Origin: Paludisphaera borealis
GTDB lineage: Bacteria > Planctomycetota > Planctomycetia > Isosphaerales > Isosphaeraceae
Assembly (NCBI RefSeq): GCF_001956985.1
Contig: NZ_CP019082.1
Span: 2,914,001-2,978,000, forward strand
Length of the DNA: 64,000 nt
Reading direction: 5' to 3'
The notes beneath the pieces were generated by a model, which saw nothing but the letters and a program-made list of their open reading frames with translations, was not told where the DNA came from and did not search any database. Of this stretch, positions 26,267 to 35,508 are shown one piece after another. The position numbers were made by a program, and so were the translations under genes. Numbering within the stretch: position 1 is the stretch's first letter; each line of letters opens with the position of its first letter.

Positions 26267-26505
26267 CGTGAGACCCCTGATAGGTCGAGGCGTGCGAGGC
26301 GGACGGGACGTGCAAGCATAAACCGAAGCGAACAGCGGTTTCAAGCATGCACGAATTTTTTCGATCGTTTCGGGACCGCCGCCCAGATCGACGCTCGGAG
26401 ATCGACCGGCGGCCGTTCTTGGATTAGCATCAAGGGACGCGGGCCGACTTCTCTCGGTCCTCGACGCTCTGGTCTTTGCTAGACTCTTGGTGAATGGAGA
26501 CGGTC

Positions 26506-27237
26506 ATGACGACGTCGCTGGCTTCCTCGCGCAACGGCCGCCTCACGCTTCGATTGTCGATCCTCGGCGGCCTCGCGGTCTGCGTTCTGCTGGGGGCGTT
26601 CGCGGGCGCTCGGGCCGTCGGCGAGGAGCCGGCCGAGAAGCCCAAGGCGATCGTCCTGTTCGACGGCAAGACGCTCGACGGCTGGAAGAAGACCGACTTC
26701 TACGGCGCGAAGGACGTCGACGTCCGGGTCGCCGACGGCGCGATCGTCCTGCCGCTGGGCAAGTCGATGACCGGCGTGACCACGACCCGGACCGATTTGC
26801 CGAAGACGAATTACGAGCTGACTTACGAGGCGATGCGGACGGAAGGGGTCGACTTCTTCGGCGCGGCGACGTTTCCGGTCGGCGGATCGTTCCTCTCGTT
26901 CGTCAATGGCGGCTGGGGCGGCCACGTCACGGGGCTTTCCAGCCTCGACGGCGCCGACGCCTCGGAAAACGAGACGACCTACAGCCATGCCTACAACAAC
27001 AAGACCTGGTACCGGTTTCGAATCCGGGTGACCGATCAGGCGGTCCGGTGCGCGATCGACGACAAGGAGATCATCGCGGTCGACGTCACGAATCGCCACC
27101 TCAGCACGCGGGTCCAGGTGCGGGCGAGCCAGCCCTTGGGTTTCGCCACCTGGGAGACCGCCGGGGCCGTCCGGAACATCCAGATTCGCCCGCTCACCGC
27201 CGCCGAAGTCGCCGCCGCTAAGGTCGTCGAGCCCTGA
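26506..27237 (+). CDS. Secreted DUF1080 (3-keto-disaccharide hydrolase-like) protein
   Basis: 243 residues from the ATG at 26506, chosen over 26494 because GGAG at 26496-26499 is spaced 6 nt before it. A signal peptide or anchor covers about residues 12-38. The motif IVLFDGKTLDGWKKTD near residue 50 is the hallmark opening of DUF1080 domains, a concanavalin-like beta sandwich common in planctomycete exported proteins acting on carbohydrates. It ends with a typical RNIQIRPL strand. Substrate unknown. Confidence 0.85.
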   Translation: MTTSLASSRNGRLTLRLSILGGLAVCVLLGAFAGARAVGEEPAEKPKAIVLFDGKTLDGWKKTDFYGAKDVDVRVADGAIVLPLGKSMTGVTTTRTDLPKTNYELTYEAMRTEGVDFFGAATFPVGGSFLSFVNGGWGGHVTGLSSLDGADASENETTYSHAYNNKTWYRFRIRVTDQAVRCAIDDKEIIAVDVTNRHLSTRVQVRASQPLGFATWETAGAVRNIQIRPLTAAEVAAAKVVEP

Positions 27238-27338
27238 ACCGACCCGGCCGGGGCGCGGCGTGGTACACTGGAAATTCGCAACGGCGAACGTCGCGCCGAG
27301 CCTTGCCGGCATCCGGTTCGAGCACGTCGAGGGGATCG

Positions 27339-27950
27339 ATGGGGGACGAAGACCGAGGCTCGGTGACCCACTGGCTGGGCGATTTGAAGGTGGGCGACAT
27401 GACCGCCGCCCAGCCCCTCTGGGAGCGCTATTTCGGCCAGCTCGTGGTCCTGGCCCGGGCCAAGCTCCGTCGGCTGCCTCGGTCGGGCGCCGAACAGGAC
27501 GAGGAAGACGCCGCGCTCTCGGCGTTCAACAGCTTCTGCGCGGGTGCCGCGCGCGGCAAATTCCCCAAGCTCGACGACCGTGAAGACCTCTGGAAGCTTC
27601 TCGTCGTGATCACCGCGCGCAAGGCCTTCGCCCAGGCGGGACGCCAGCGCCGGCTCAAGCGCGGCGGCGGCCGGATCGTTGAGGAAGGCGATTCGAACGT
27701 GAAAGGGCTCGACCTGGTCGCCGGCCCCGAGCCGACCCCCGAGTTCGCGGCGATGGTCGCTGAGGAGTACCGGCGGCTGCTCGACGCGCTCGAGGACGAC
27801 GGTCTCCGCGAGGTCGCCGTCCGCCGCATGGAAGGTTTCACCTGCGACGAGATCGCCGACCGGCTCGGCTGCGCGCGCCGCACCGTCGCGCGACGGCTCG
27901 ACTTGATCCGCCAGACGTGGCTCGACCGCGACGGGGAAGCCTCATGCTGA
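27339..27950 (+). CDS. ECF-type RNA polymerase sigma factor
   Basis: 203 residues from the ATG at 27339 with GAGGGG 4 nt upstream. Region 2 is recognisable (AAQPLWERYFGQLVVLARAK through AFNSFCAGAARGKF), and region 4 contains the helix-turn-helix FTCDEIADRLGCARRTVARR near residue 175. It fits planctomycete ECF groups linked to Ser/Thr kinases. It overlaps the kinase start by 7 bp (ATGCTGA), so translation is coupled. It probably redirects polymerase after a signal received by the kinase; no anti-sigma factor is visible. Confidence 0.88.
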   Translation: MGDEDRGSVTHWLGDLKVGDMTAAQPLWERYFGQLVVLARAKLRRLPRSGAEQDEEDAALSAFNSFCAGAARGKFPKLDDREDLWKLLVVITARKAFAQAGRQRRLKRGGGRIVEEGDSNVKGLDLVAGPEPTPEFAAMVAEEYRRLLDALEDDGLREVAVRRMEGFTCDEIADRLGCARRTVARRLDLIRQTWLDRDGEASC

Positions 27951-29785
27951 ACAGCCACCCCGAGGGACTTCACGGCGCCGACGCCTCCGACGCGCTGGCG
28001 ACCGCTCGCCAGGTGCACCGAGTCTGCGAGCGGTTCGAAGCCGCCTGGCGCTCCGGGCCTCGCCCGCGCATTGAGGACTACCTCGAAGGGGACGAAGGCC
28101 CCTGCCGAACGCGGTTGGTCGAGGAGCTGATTGCCCTCGAAATCGAGCTGCGGCGAAGCCAGTGCGAACATCCCACGATCCACGAATACCTGACGCGCTT
28201 CCCCGATTTCTCGGAAGTCGTAGGCGGCCTGTTCGGTCAGTCGACCACGATCGGCCTGTCCCCCGATCAAACCGTGATCTGGCCCCCCATCCAGTCGACC
28301 TTGAACGACTCCGAACCGGTCGGCGACGTTTCCGAGAAATCGTCGCACCGATCCTCGCCGCCGTCGCAGGGGGAGCGGTTCGGGAAGTACGAGCTGCTCT
28401 CGGAAATCGCCCGGGGGGGGATGGGCGTGGTCTACCGGGCGCGCGATACGGTCTTGAACCGGGAGGTGGCGGTCAAGATGATCCTCTCCGGCTCGCTGGC
28501 CACCGATGTCGAGCGGGCGCGATTCCGCCGCGAGGCCAAGCTGGCCGCGAACCTCGATCACCGCAACATCGTGCCGATCCACGAGGTCGGCGAGCAGGAC
28601 GGCTTCCTTTACTTCACGATGCGACTGGTCGAAGGGGGATCGCTGACGGAGCGAGTGGACTCGTTCGGCAGCGATCCGCACGCGGCGGGCCGGTTGATCG
28701 TGGTGCTGGCCCGGGCGATCCACTACGCCAACGATAAAGGCTTCGTCCACTGCGACCTGAAGCCGTCGAACATCCTGATGGACCGCGACGGCGTCCCCCA
28801 GATCACCGATTTCGGCCTCGCCCGCCAGGCATCCACCGATAGCTCGCTGACGGCGTCGGGGGCCGTGCTGGGAACGCCCAGCTACATGGCGCCCGAGCAA
28901 GCGTCGGGCCAGCGCGAGGCGATCAGCCCCGCGACCGACGTCTACGGCCTGGGGGCGATCTTCTACGAACTGTTGACCGGCCGGCCGCCGTTCCGCATGC
29001 CGACGATGATGGAAACGGTCCTCCAGGCCCTCTATAACGAACCGACGCCCCCCCGCGAGCTTCGCCCCGAGCTGCCCCGCGAGCTGGAGAGCATCTGCCT
29101 GAAATGCCTGGAGAAAGCGCCGCAAGACCGCTACCCCTCGGCCGAGGCGCTCGCCGACGACCTGGTCCGCTCCCTTCAGGGCGAAACGATCGACGCCACC
29201 GGAACCCTGCGCAAGCTAAGGCGATGGACCCGACGCGAGCCCGAGGTCGTTTCAAGGCTCGCCGGGCTGGGACTCGTCAGCCTGCTGACGGAATACAACT
29301 TCCACGTCGGATCGTCGAACCCCGACCCCGTCGCCCACGTTCGCGTGCAGACGGTCCTGGCCTTGTGGGCCGGCCTGACGCTGCTGTTCCAGCGACTCCA
29401 TCGAAACGGCTGGGATTCCGACCCCGTTCGCCGGCTCTGGTCCACCGGCGACATGGTCTGCCTCACGCTGCTGCTCTGGATCCTGGATGGCCAGTACACC
29501 CCGCTGTTGATCGGCTATCCTCTCATGATCGCCGCGTCGGGCCTCTGGTTCCGGGAAGGGATCGTCTGGTTCACGACCGCGCTCGCGATCTTCGGCTACC
29601 TCACGCTCTACCTCCGCGCCGGCCTCGACTGGAGCCGCGGAACGCCTGCCTGGATCGGGCCCGACGTCTTGCCTTATGCGAACATCTATATTGCTTGCCT
29701 GGCGCTGACGGGCTTCGTGGTCGCGCGCATGGTCAAGCGGTTCCTGGTCATCAGCCAGTATTACGAGATCCGCCGCAATGCCTGA
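27944..29785 (+). CDS. Membrane Ser/Thr protein kinase
   Basis: 613 residues. After a 145-residue N-terminal segment lies a Hanks-type kinase domain at about 148-410: glycine loop EIARGGMGVVYRARD, lysine in VAVKMI, DFGLAR, and GTPSYMAPEQASGQ. The catalytic loop reads VHCDLKPSN, with cysteine in place of arginine in HRD, so it is a non-RD kinase that may not need activation-loop phosphorylation. About five hydrophobic segments follow (roughly 440-600), an unusual polytopic C-terminus that could be a sensor or anchor. Translationally coupled to the ECF sigma factor. Confidence 0.92.
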   Translation: MLNSHPEGLHGADASDALATARQVHRVCERFEAAWRSGPRPRIEDYLEGDEGPCRTRLVEELIALEIELRRSQCEHPTIHEYLTRFPDFSEVVGGLFGQSTTIGLSPDQTVIWPPIQSTLNDSEPVGDVSEKSSHRSSPPSQGERFGKYELLSEIARGGMGVVYRARDTVLNREVAVKMILSGSLATDVERARFRREAKLAANLDHRNIVPIHEVGEQDGFLYFTMRLVEGGSLTERVDSFGSDPHAAGRLIVVLARAIHYANDKGFVHCDLKPSNILMDRDGVPQITDFGLARQASTDSSLTASGAVLGTPSYMAPEQASGQREAISPATDVYGLGAIFYELLTGRPPFRMPTMMETVLQALYNEPTPPRELRPELPRELESICLKCLEKAPQDRYPSAEALADDLVRSLQGETIDATGTLRKLRRWTRREPEVVSRLAGLGLVSLLTEYNFHVGSSNPDPVAHVRVQTVLALWAGLTLLFQRLHRNGWDSDPVRRLWSTGDMVCLTLLLWILDGQYTPLLIGYPLMIAASGLWFREGIVWFTTALAIFGYLTLYLRAGLDWSRGTPAWIGPDVLPYANIYIACLALTGFVVARMVKRFLVISQYYEIRRNA

Positions 29786-29816
29786 CCGCCCCGCGAGCAA
29801 CGGCGCTTCGAGATCG

Positions 29817-30764
29817 TCAGGGGTTCGCGGCGAGGCGTCGCGCGGCCTCGACGTCGAGGCGGATCTGGCCGAGCAGGTCGTCGAGGCCGGCGAACGTCCG
29901 GGTAGGCCGCAGGTGTTCGAGGAAATCGAGTTCGACCGTCCGGCCGTAGAGGTCGCCCTTGAAGTCGATCAGGTGCGCCTCGACCTTGCGGACCTGCTCG
30001 CCGAACGTGGGGTTCGGGCCGATGTTGCAGGCCGCCGGCCAGGACCGGGGCTCGTCGCCGGGATCGTCGCCGGGGACGAGGGCCGTCGCGGCGTAGACGC
30101 CGTCGCCAGGGATGAGCGTGTCGACCTCCTCGAGATTGGCCGTGGGGACGCCGATCCCCGCGCCTCGGCCCGCGCCGTGGCTGACGACCCCTCGAATCCG
30201 GTACGGCCGTCCGAGCAGCCGGCGGGCCTCGGCGACGTCGCCGTCGACCAGCGCCTCGCGAATCCGCGACGACGAGATCAGCCGGCCGGCGTCGAACGTC
30301 GGCTCGGCGACGTCGAAAGCCAGGCCCTTCTCCGCACACCAGCGGCCCAGGGTCTCGACGTCTCCGCGACGATCGCGGCCGAAGAAGAAGTTGGGCCCCT
30401 CGACGAGCCCGCGCGCGGCGAACTGGCCGAGGATCACTTGCTCGAAGAACGCGCGGGCCGAGAGTTCGAGCAGCCAGGGACCGGTCCGAAAGACGGCCAC
30501 CTCCGACGCGCCGGCGGCCTTGAGCAGCTCGTACTCGCGCTCTTGCCAAACGAGCGGCAACGGGGCCTTGTCGGGGCGCAGCAGGGCGACCGGGTGCGGG
30601 TCGAACGTCACGGCGACGGCCGGGACGCCGGCCGCGTCGGCCTGGCTTCGCAGTTCGGCGATCAGCCGACCGTGGCCGCGATGGACCCCGTCGAAGTTGC
30701 CGATCGTGACATACGCCCCACGGGCCGAGGCCGGAAAATCGCGGACGTTCTCGATCGTGATCAC
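29817..30764 (-). CDS. ribF: Bifunctional riboflavin kinase / FAD synthetase
   Basis: 315 residues from a GTG at 30764, the normal length for the family; the open frame extends far upstream but without conservation. The FAD synthetase half has GNFDGVHRGHGRLI near residue 21 and the HxGH-like site, with ISSSRIREAL near residue 160. The riboflavin kinase half has GIGVPTANLE near residue 200. It makes FMN and FAD from riboflavin in the cytoplasm. No FMN riboswitch is visible upstream. It converges with the kinase gene, 31 bp apart. Confidence 0.93.
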   Translation of the reverse strand: MITIENVRDFPASARGAYVTIGNFDGVHRGHGRLIAELRSQADAAGVPAVAVTFDPHPVALLRPDKAPLPLVWQEREYELLKAAGASEVAVFRTGPWLLELSARAFFEQVILGQFAARGLVEGPNFFFGRDRRGDVETLGRWCAEKGLAFDVAEPTFDAGRLISSSRIREALVDGDVAEARRLLGRPYRIRGVVSHGAGRGAGIGVPTANLEEVDTLIPGDGVYAATALVPGDDPGDEPRSWPAACNIGPNPTFGEQVRKVEAHLIDFKGDLYGRTVELDFLEHLRPTRTFAGLDDLLGQIRLDVEAARRLAANP

Positions 30765-30890
30765 CGACGCGTTTCCCCGCCCCTTTGGAATCGAACTCCC
30801 CGCTCGCGCATCACGATTATCGCCAGACCGCGCGAGCGAGGTCAATGCGGACCGGCCGGCGACCTTACGCCCTGAAGGACTCTCTCCACG

Positions 30891-32087
30891 ATGAAGATCT
30901 TGATAATCGGCGACGGCGACGATGAGCGAGCCTGGGCCGAGTGGGCGATCGAGCAAGACGACCTCGACGTGATCGCCGTCCAACCCGGCTTTGCGGGAGG
31001 GTCTCCGTTCGACGGCTGCGCGATCGCCGATCTCGACGAAGCTCTGGCCACGCCGGGGCTGGACGCGGCGATCGTCGGCGGCCCGATCGAGCAGCGGGCG
31101 GAAGCCCTCCGACGCGCGGCGGCCGAAGGGCTCGCAACCCTCTGCCTGCACCCGCCGGGGCTGGATTCCGAAGCCTATTATCAGGTCGCGATGAGCCGTC
31201 ACGAGACCGGGGCGGTGGTCGTCCCCGACCTGCCGCTACGGCTTCACCCCGGAGTAGGCCGGTTGCAGGAAGTGATCGCCGCCGGGACTCTGGGCGCGTT
31301 CCGGGCGATCCGCCACGAGTCGCCGGCCGAGGCCGACGAAAGCCTCGTCCGCGTCGGCTTCGCCCGGGCCGTCGACGTCGTCCGGGCGTTGCTCGGCGAG
31401 GTCGAGGCGCTCACCGCCAACGGCGACCCGCCGGGGGTGAATCCCAAACACGAGCTGATCGTCCAGCTTCGCGCCGAAGCGGGTCGACGGGCGGAAATCC
31501 GGCTTTCGTCCGAACCGGGCGAGACGGCCCGGCTGATGGTCGTCGGCTCGAACGGCTCGCTCACTCTTGAATACGACCCGCACTTCGAGTCCCCCGCGCG
31601 GCTGATCCAGCGAGCGTCGGCCCGTGACGCCGAGCTGACGACGGACCTCGGATTCTGGGATTCCCACGCCGCCGTCTTCGACGTGCTGCGAGCCTCGCGG
31701 GCGCTCGCGCCCGACGCCGACGTCCGCCTCGCGCCCGCGCCGAGCCTTCACGACGGCACCCGGTCGATGGAGCTGACCGAGGCCGTCGTCCGCAGCCTCC
31801 GACGGGGCCGGACGATCGACCTCCACTACGAGCGGATCAGCGAGGCCGCCAGCTTCAAATCGATCATGACCTCCACCGGCTGCATGCTCTTGCTGGGCTC
31901 GCTGTTCGTGCTCCCCCTGGCCCTCGCCGGCCCGGCGCTCGGGTTCAATTGGACGATCTACATCGCCTATCTGATCCTGCCGATCCTGATCCTGTTCACC
32001 GCCGTCCAGTTGCTCCGGTTCGGCATCAAGCCCGAGCCGACGCACGACGTCGGCGACGACCTCGACCAGCCGTCGCCGTCGAAATGA
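30891..32087 (+). CDS. Gfo/Idh/MocA-like protein with C-terminal membrane anchor
   Basis: 398 residues. The N-terminus ILIIGDGDDERAWAEWAIEQ is a Rossmann-like start but lacks the usual GxGxxG, and the EKP region is replaced by LCLHPPGLDSEAYYQVAM near residue 88, which loses the catalytic lysine. The C-terminal domain keeps the superfamily layout (VVGSNGSLTLEYDP). Two transmembrane helices at about residues 325-345 and 350-370 end the protein. It is probably a membrane-associated, non-catalytic or altered relative of sugar dehydrogenases. It is divergent from ribF, starting 126 bp away. Confidence 0.72.
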   Translation: MKILIIGDGDDERAWAEWAIEQDDLDVIAVQPGFAGGSPFDGCAIADLDEALATPGLDAAIVGGPIEQRAEALRRAAAEGLATLCLHPPGLDSEAYYQVAMSRHETGAVVVPDLPLRLHPGVGRLQEVIAAGTLGAFRAIRHESPAEADESLVRVGFARAVDVVRALLGEVEALTANGDPPGVNPKHELIVQLRAEAGRRAEIRLSSEPGETARLMVVGSNGSLTLEYDPHFESPARLIQRASARDAELTTDLGFWDSHAAVFDVLRASRALAPDADVRLAPAPSLHDGTRSMELTEAVVRSLRRGRTIDLHYERISEAASFKSIMTSTGCMLLLGSLFVLPLALAGPALGFNWTIYIAYLILPILILFTAVQLLRFGIKPEPTHDVGDDLDQPSPSK

Positions 32088-32096
32088 AAGCCGGGG

Positions 32097-33128
32097 TCAC
32101 GCCGCCTTCCCCGCCCCGCCGGGGACGACGCCCGGAAGCTCGCGGAAGCTGTCGAGGCTCTTGCGAAGGGTCGGCGCGAGGGCCTCGAACCGCTCGGTTT
32201 CGAGCGTGTATTTGACCTCGTAGTCGAACCGGTCGCCCCGGAATTTGCGCTCGATCACGGTCATCGAGAACGGTCCTCGGCGCGTGCGGACGATGGTTTC
32301 GAGGGCCTCGATCTTGCCCTGGGGGACCACCTGGCACGAGACCAGCTCGCTGTTCGGGTCCTCTTGCTTGAGGAGCGCGGGGAGTTCCTTGGCCTGCTCG
32401 TCGAGGCTCAACTTGCTGTGCGCATGGGCCAGGACCAGGACGTTGTCGGACCAGACGCCATGCGACGGCCCGTTGGCGAACAGGAGCGCGACCTCGCTCG
32501 GGGCCAGCACGGGGCTCCAACCCTCGGGCAGGTCGAGCGTGAACTTGTACTCGCGCTGGACCCAGCGATTGGCGCTCCGGGTCAAGAGGTCGGCGCCGGT
32601 ATTGGGGGGTGAGAACGTCGTCGCCGCGACGAGGGCGTCGAACGCCGGGCGGGCCGTCGCGTACACGGCGTCCTCGACGTTGAGCGTGAAGCTGTAGAGC
32701 TGCCGGTGCGCGACAGTTCGCACGACGACCTCCCTCCAGAACCCGCCCGTCGCCGGATGGAACTCCCAGATGGTCTCCAGCCGCTCCCCCTTGTCGTCCT
32801 TGACGATCCGGTTGACGGCGAGCTTGCCGTTGGGCCGGCCTCGGTCGCGCGCGTTCCGGTCGATCCGCGTCCGGTAGTCGTCGAGGCTCGACGGGGCCAG
32901 GCCCAGTTCGCACGCGGCGACCCCCGGACGGTCGGCGTCGTTCTGGGCGATCAGGGCGACGAACACCTGGTCGTCCTTTTCACGCACGGCCAGCGGCCAC
33001 GCCTTGGGCAACTTCGTGGCCACGCCGTACTTCGGGGCGTCGAACGGCTCGGTCGCCGACAGATCGACGGCCGCGGGCTGCTGCGTCAGAACCTGAAGCG
33101 CGAGCAAGACGACCAGCGGGCTGGGCAT
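32097..33128 (-). CDS. Secreted conserved hypothetical protein
   Basis: 343 residues. The ATG at 33128 gives a short signal peptide (PSPLVVLLALQVLTQQ). Two related-looking halves can be seen: YGVATKLPKAWPLAVREKD near residue 30 and YKFTLDLPEGWSPVLAPSEV near residue 195, each an LPxxWxP-like opening of a beta-rich domain, so an internal duplication is likely. No catalytic motif. It lies 19 bp downstream of the stop of the neighbouring gene and is probably co-transcribed with it. Confidence 0.65.
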   Translation of the reverse strand: MPSPLVVLLALQVLTQQPAAVDLSATEPFDAPKYGVATKLPKAWPLAVREKDDQVFVALIAQNDADRPGVAACELGLAPSSLDDYRTRIDRNARDRGRPNGKLAVNRIVKDDKGERLETIWEFHPATGGFWREVVVRTVAHRQLYSFTLNVEDAVYATARPAFDALVAATTFSPPNTGADLLTRSANRWVQREYKFTLDLPEGWSPVLAPSEVALLFANGPSHGVWSDNVLVLAHAHSKLSLDEQAKELPALLKQEDPNSELVSCQVVPQGKIEALETIVRTRRGPFSMTVIERKFRGDRFDYEVKYTLETERFEALAPTLRKSLDSFRELPGVVPGGAGKAA

Positions 33129-33147
33129 GATCACCGATCCTTTCCCA

Positions 33148-35019
33148 TCACTGCTCTCGGATGTAATCGGCCGCATACGAGCGGACGTGCTTGCCGTTGA
33201 GGACGTGGAACGTGCGCAGGCGTTCGATTATCTGTCCGCTGAACCGCTTGAGCGGCAGGTGGACGATCTTGCGGCCGTACTTGCGAGCCAGCCGACGCCA
33301 GGCGGCCGGCGGCGGTCCGGGGCTGACCACCGCCACGTGTCGATCTTTACTGTGCAGGAAGGCCGAGGCGAGCAAGGTCTCTTCCAGGGTCTCGACGCTC
33401 CGCAGCCTCGGGTCGGTCCAGATCTCGGGGATCGGCCGGGGCGGATAGAGAAACAGAGCGCCGCCGTACTGGGCCTCGGCGATCCCCGGCCCCACCAGGT
33501 TCGTCATCGGGTCGGTGGCGTAGAAGGCGAGCGTCGATTCCTCGGAGTGCTCGGCGTACCACGTCGCGCGGTTGGTGTAGAGCTTGGGGTCGGCGGGGAC
33601 GTCGAAGAGGAAGACGACCACCTCGATCGAACCCCGGCCGGGCGGGATCACCTTCACGTAGACGTCGCCGGTGTGCCAGTTGCGCAGAGTTTCGCGGATG
33701 TCGATGCCGTCGCGCACGCTCGTGGTGAACTTCTCCGACTTCACCAGGTCGGCGCCGAGGATCGCCCGCGCCTGGTCTTTCACATGGCGGTGAAAGCTCT
33801 CGATTCGATCGTCCTCGGGAGGCCAGGAGCACATCCCGTACGGGTCCCAGCGCTGCCGCCAGCGCTTCTGTTCGCGCTCCAGCGGCCGGGGCCGAAGCTC
33901 GCACGACCGCCACGAGACGGCTTGCCCCGGAAGCCGGCTGACCATCGCGCCCAGTCCCCAGCCCGGTACGTCGGCCTGGTCCACGCCCATCCGAAGCGGT
34001 TCGGGGTCGCCGAACGCGTCGGCGTCGACCTCGTGGCCGGCATAGGCGTATTCACGGGCCGTTTCGGCCACGGCCAGGGCGAAGTCGTCGCCCGAGGTCT
34101 GCTTGGCCGCCAGCACCAGCGTGAACAGGTCGGGGGTCAGCCGGCGCTCGCTCAACGCCAGGTTGCGGACGTACCGGAAATAGGTCCCGAGCAACTGCGG
34201 CGTGATCCGCTGCGCGATCCTGGGACGCTCGACCCGCAACCGCTCGCGCGCCTGGAGGATCAGTTCCTTGACGCCGTCGACCGAGAGGTTGTCGTCGGGC
34301 GTCAGCTCGGCTCGCCCGCGCTCGTACAGTGCGGTTATGAACGGCAGCTCGCCCAACAGAAAAAGCAAGGTCTTGGGATCGGCCTTGAAGGAGGACAAAG
34401 GCGCGAAGAACGGCTCGGCCTCGGGGGGATCGATCCGTCGCTGGTAGGCGTCTCGAATCCAGGGCCAATCGAGAATCGAGCACACCAGGAGGATGCGCCG
34501 GTATCGCCGTTGCAGGTCGTGGAGCCGGGCGGCCATCCAGGCGATTCGACCGACCTGCCATTCGGACGGCGGCGGGGGGGTCGCCGGCAGGATCGCGGCC
34601 GAGAACCGTTCGGGGGTCACGGTCTTGAGCGCGTACGGGTCGGGGAAAACGCCGTGAACCGCCTCGAAGTACGGGGTTTCCCGATCGATGAACGCCCGCG
34701 CGATCCGCTCGCCGATCGCCGTCCGCAGCCCGGCGATCACCCCCTGGCAAGGGTCGATCGGGACGTAGCTGAAGCCGTCGCCGCCGTCGTCGCGGTCGAC
34801 GTCGCGCTGAACGACGACCGAAATCGCCGGCAGCCGCTCGACGCCGGCCTCGACCTCGTCTTGAAACGACGGGGGCAACGGCACGGCGAGGCAGTCGTAG
34901 GGTCGCGCCAGCAACTCTTCACGAACGCGGATCGCGCAGTCGCCCGAGCCGTGGACGATCGGCAAGACCCGGATTCCGGGTCCGATCGTCAGAAAATCGT
35001 CCGCGGTGGGCTGCGACAT
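33148..35019 (-). CDS. Large conserved hypothetical protein
   Basis: 623 residues from the ATG at 35019. The opening FLTIGPGIRVLPIVHGSGDC and VVQRDVDRDDGGDG resemble the start of TraB/ChaN-like domains, but I cannot confirm this. A segment LVCSILDWPWIRDAY near residue 180 and a C-terminal alpha/beta part (HLPLKRFSGQIIERLRTFHV) complete it. No signal peptide or transmembrane helix is obvious, so it is probably cytoplasmic. Length and steady codon use support a real gene. Function unknown. Confidence 0.65.
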   Translation of the reverse strand: MSQPTADDFLTIGPGIRVLPIVHGSGDCAIRVREELLARPYDCLAVPLPPSFQDEVEAGVERLPAISVVVQRDVDRDDGGDGFSYVPIDPCQGVIAGLRTAIGERIARAFIDRETPYFEAVHGVFPDPYALKTVTPERFSAAILPATPPPPSEWQVGRIAWMAARLHDLQRRYRRILLVCSILDWPWIRDAYQRRIDPPEAEPFFAPLSSFKADPKTLLFLLGELPFITALYERGRAELTPDDNLSVDGVKELILQARERLRVERPRIAQRITPQLLGTYFRYVRNLALSERRLTPDLFTLVLAAKQTSGDDFALAVAETAREYAYAGHEVDADAFGDPEPLRMGVDQADVPGWGLGAMVSRLPGQAVSWRSCELRPRPLEREQKRWRQRWDPYGMCSWPPEDDRIESFHRHVKDQARAILGADLVKSEKFTTSVRDGIDIRETLRNWHTGDVYVKVIPPGRGSIEVVVFLFDVPADPKLYTNRATWYAEHSEESTLAFYATDPMTNLVGPGIAEAQYGGALFLYPPRPIPEIWTDPRLRSVETLEETLLASAFLHSKDRHVAVVSPGPPPAAWRRLARKYGRKIVHLPLKRFSGQIIERLRTFHVLNGKHVRSYAADYIREQ

Positions 35020-35508
35020 GGCGACCGCCGTTCCTCTCCTCGACCGAGTCACTTCCGCAAAGAGACAGTGTAGCGTCGGCGCCCGGCCGGGGCGACGCCA
35101 GACGCGCGGCGGTCGAGCCATTCGGGTCGGGTCATTTCAGGCTCCGGGAAATCCAAAACAAATTGGGACGGACGCTCGCGGAATATCGCTGACTGACAGT
35201 GTGAGGAACGGCAGGCCCCACCGCCCGAAGTGATCGCCAAGACCGTCCGGGCCCGTCCGTCATTCGCACCGCCTGTCCTGGGCGGAATCCTCCCGTGAAG
35301 TCCTCCCGACCACCTCGGCCGGGACGACCTTCTCTCCAGGGATCGTTCCCTCGTTTCGGCGGATGCGCGGTGTGTGCGCTCCGGCTGAGCCGCGCTCTAT
35401 TTCCATGGATCGAGGTCGGGAGCTCCGCTCCGCGACCTTCGAGCCGCATTGCGCTCTTATTTCGATTCGTTAACGTGTTTTCGCCACCAGTCGTCGAGGT
35501 CGGGTCTC
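35020..35508. other. Divergent intergenic region
   Basis: 489 bp between the gene starting at 35019 (minus) and the STAS-FHA gene at 35509. It becomes less GC-rich near 35440-35490 with TTCGTTAACGTGTTTTCGCC. No clear small gene, RNA or perfect repeat is visible. It must hold promoters for both directions. Confidence 0.5.

Noticed and set aside
30765-30890. FMN riboswitch upstream of ribF
   Set aside because: The 126-bp region lacks recognisable FMN aptamer sequence blocks; the gene is close to a divergent start.
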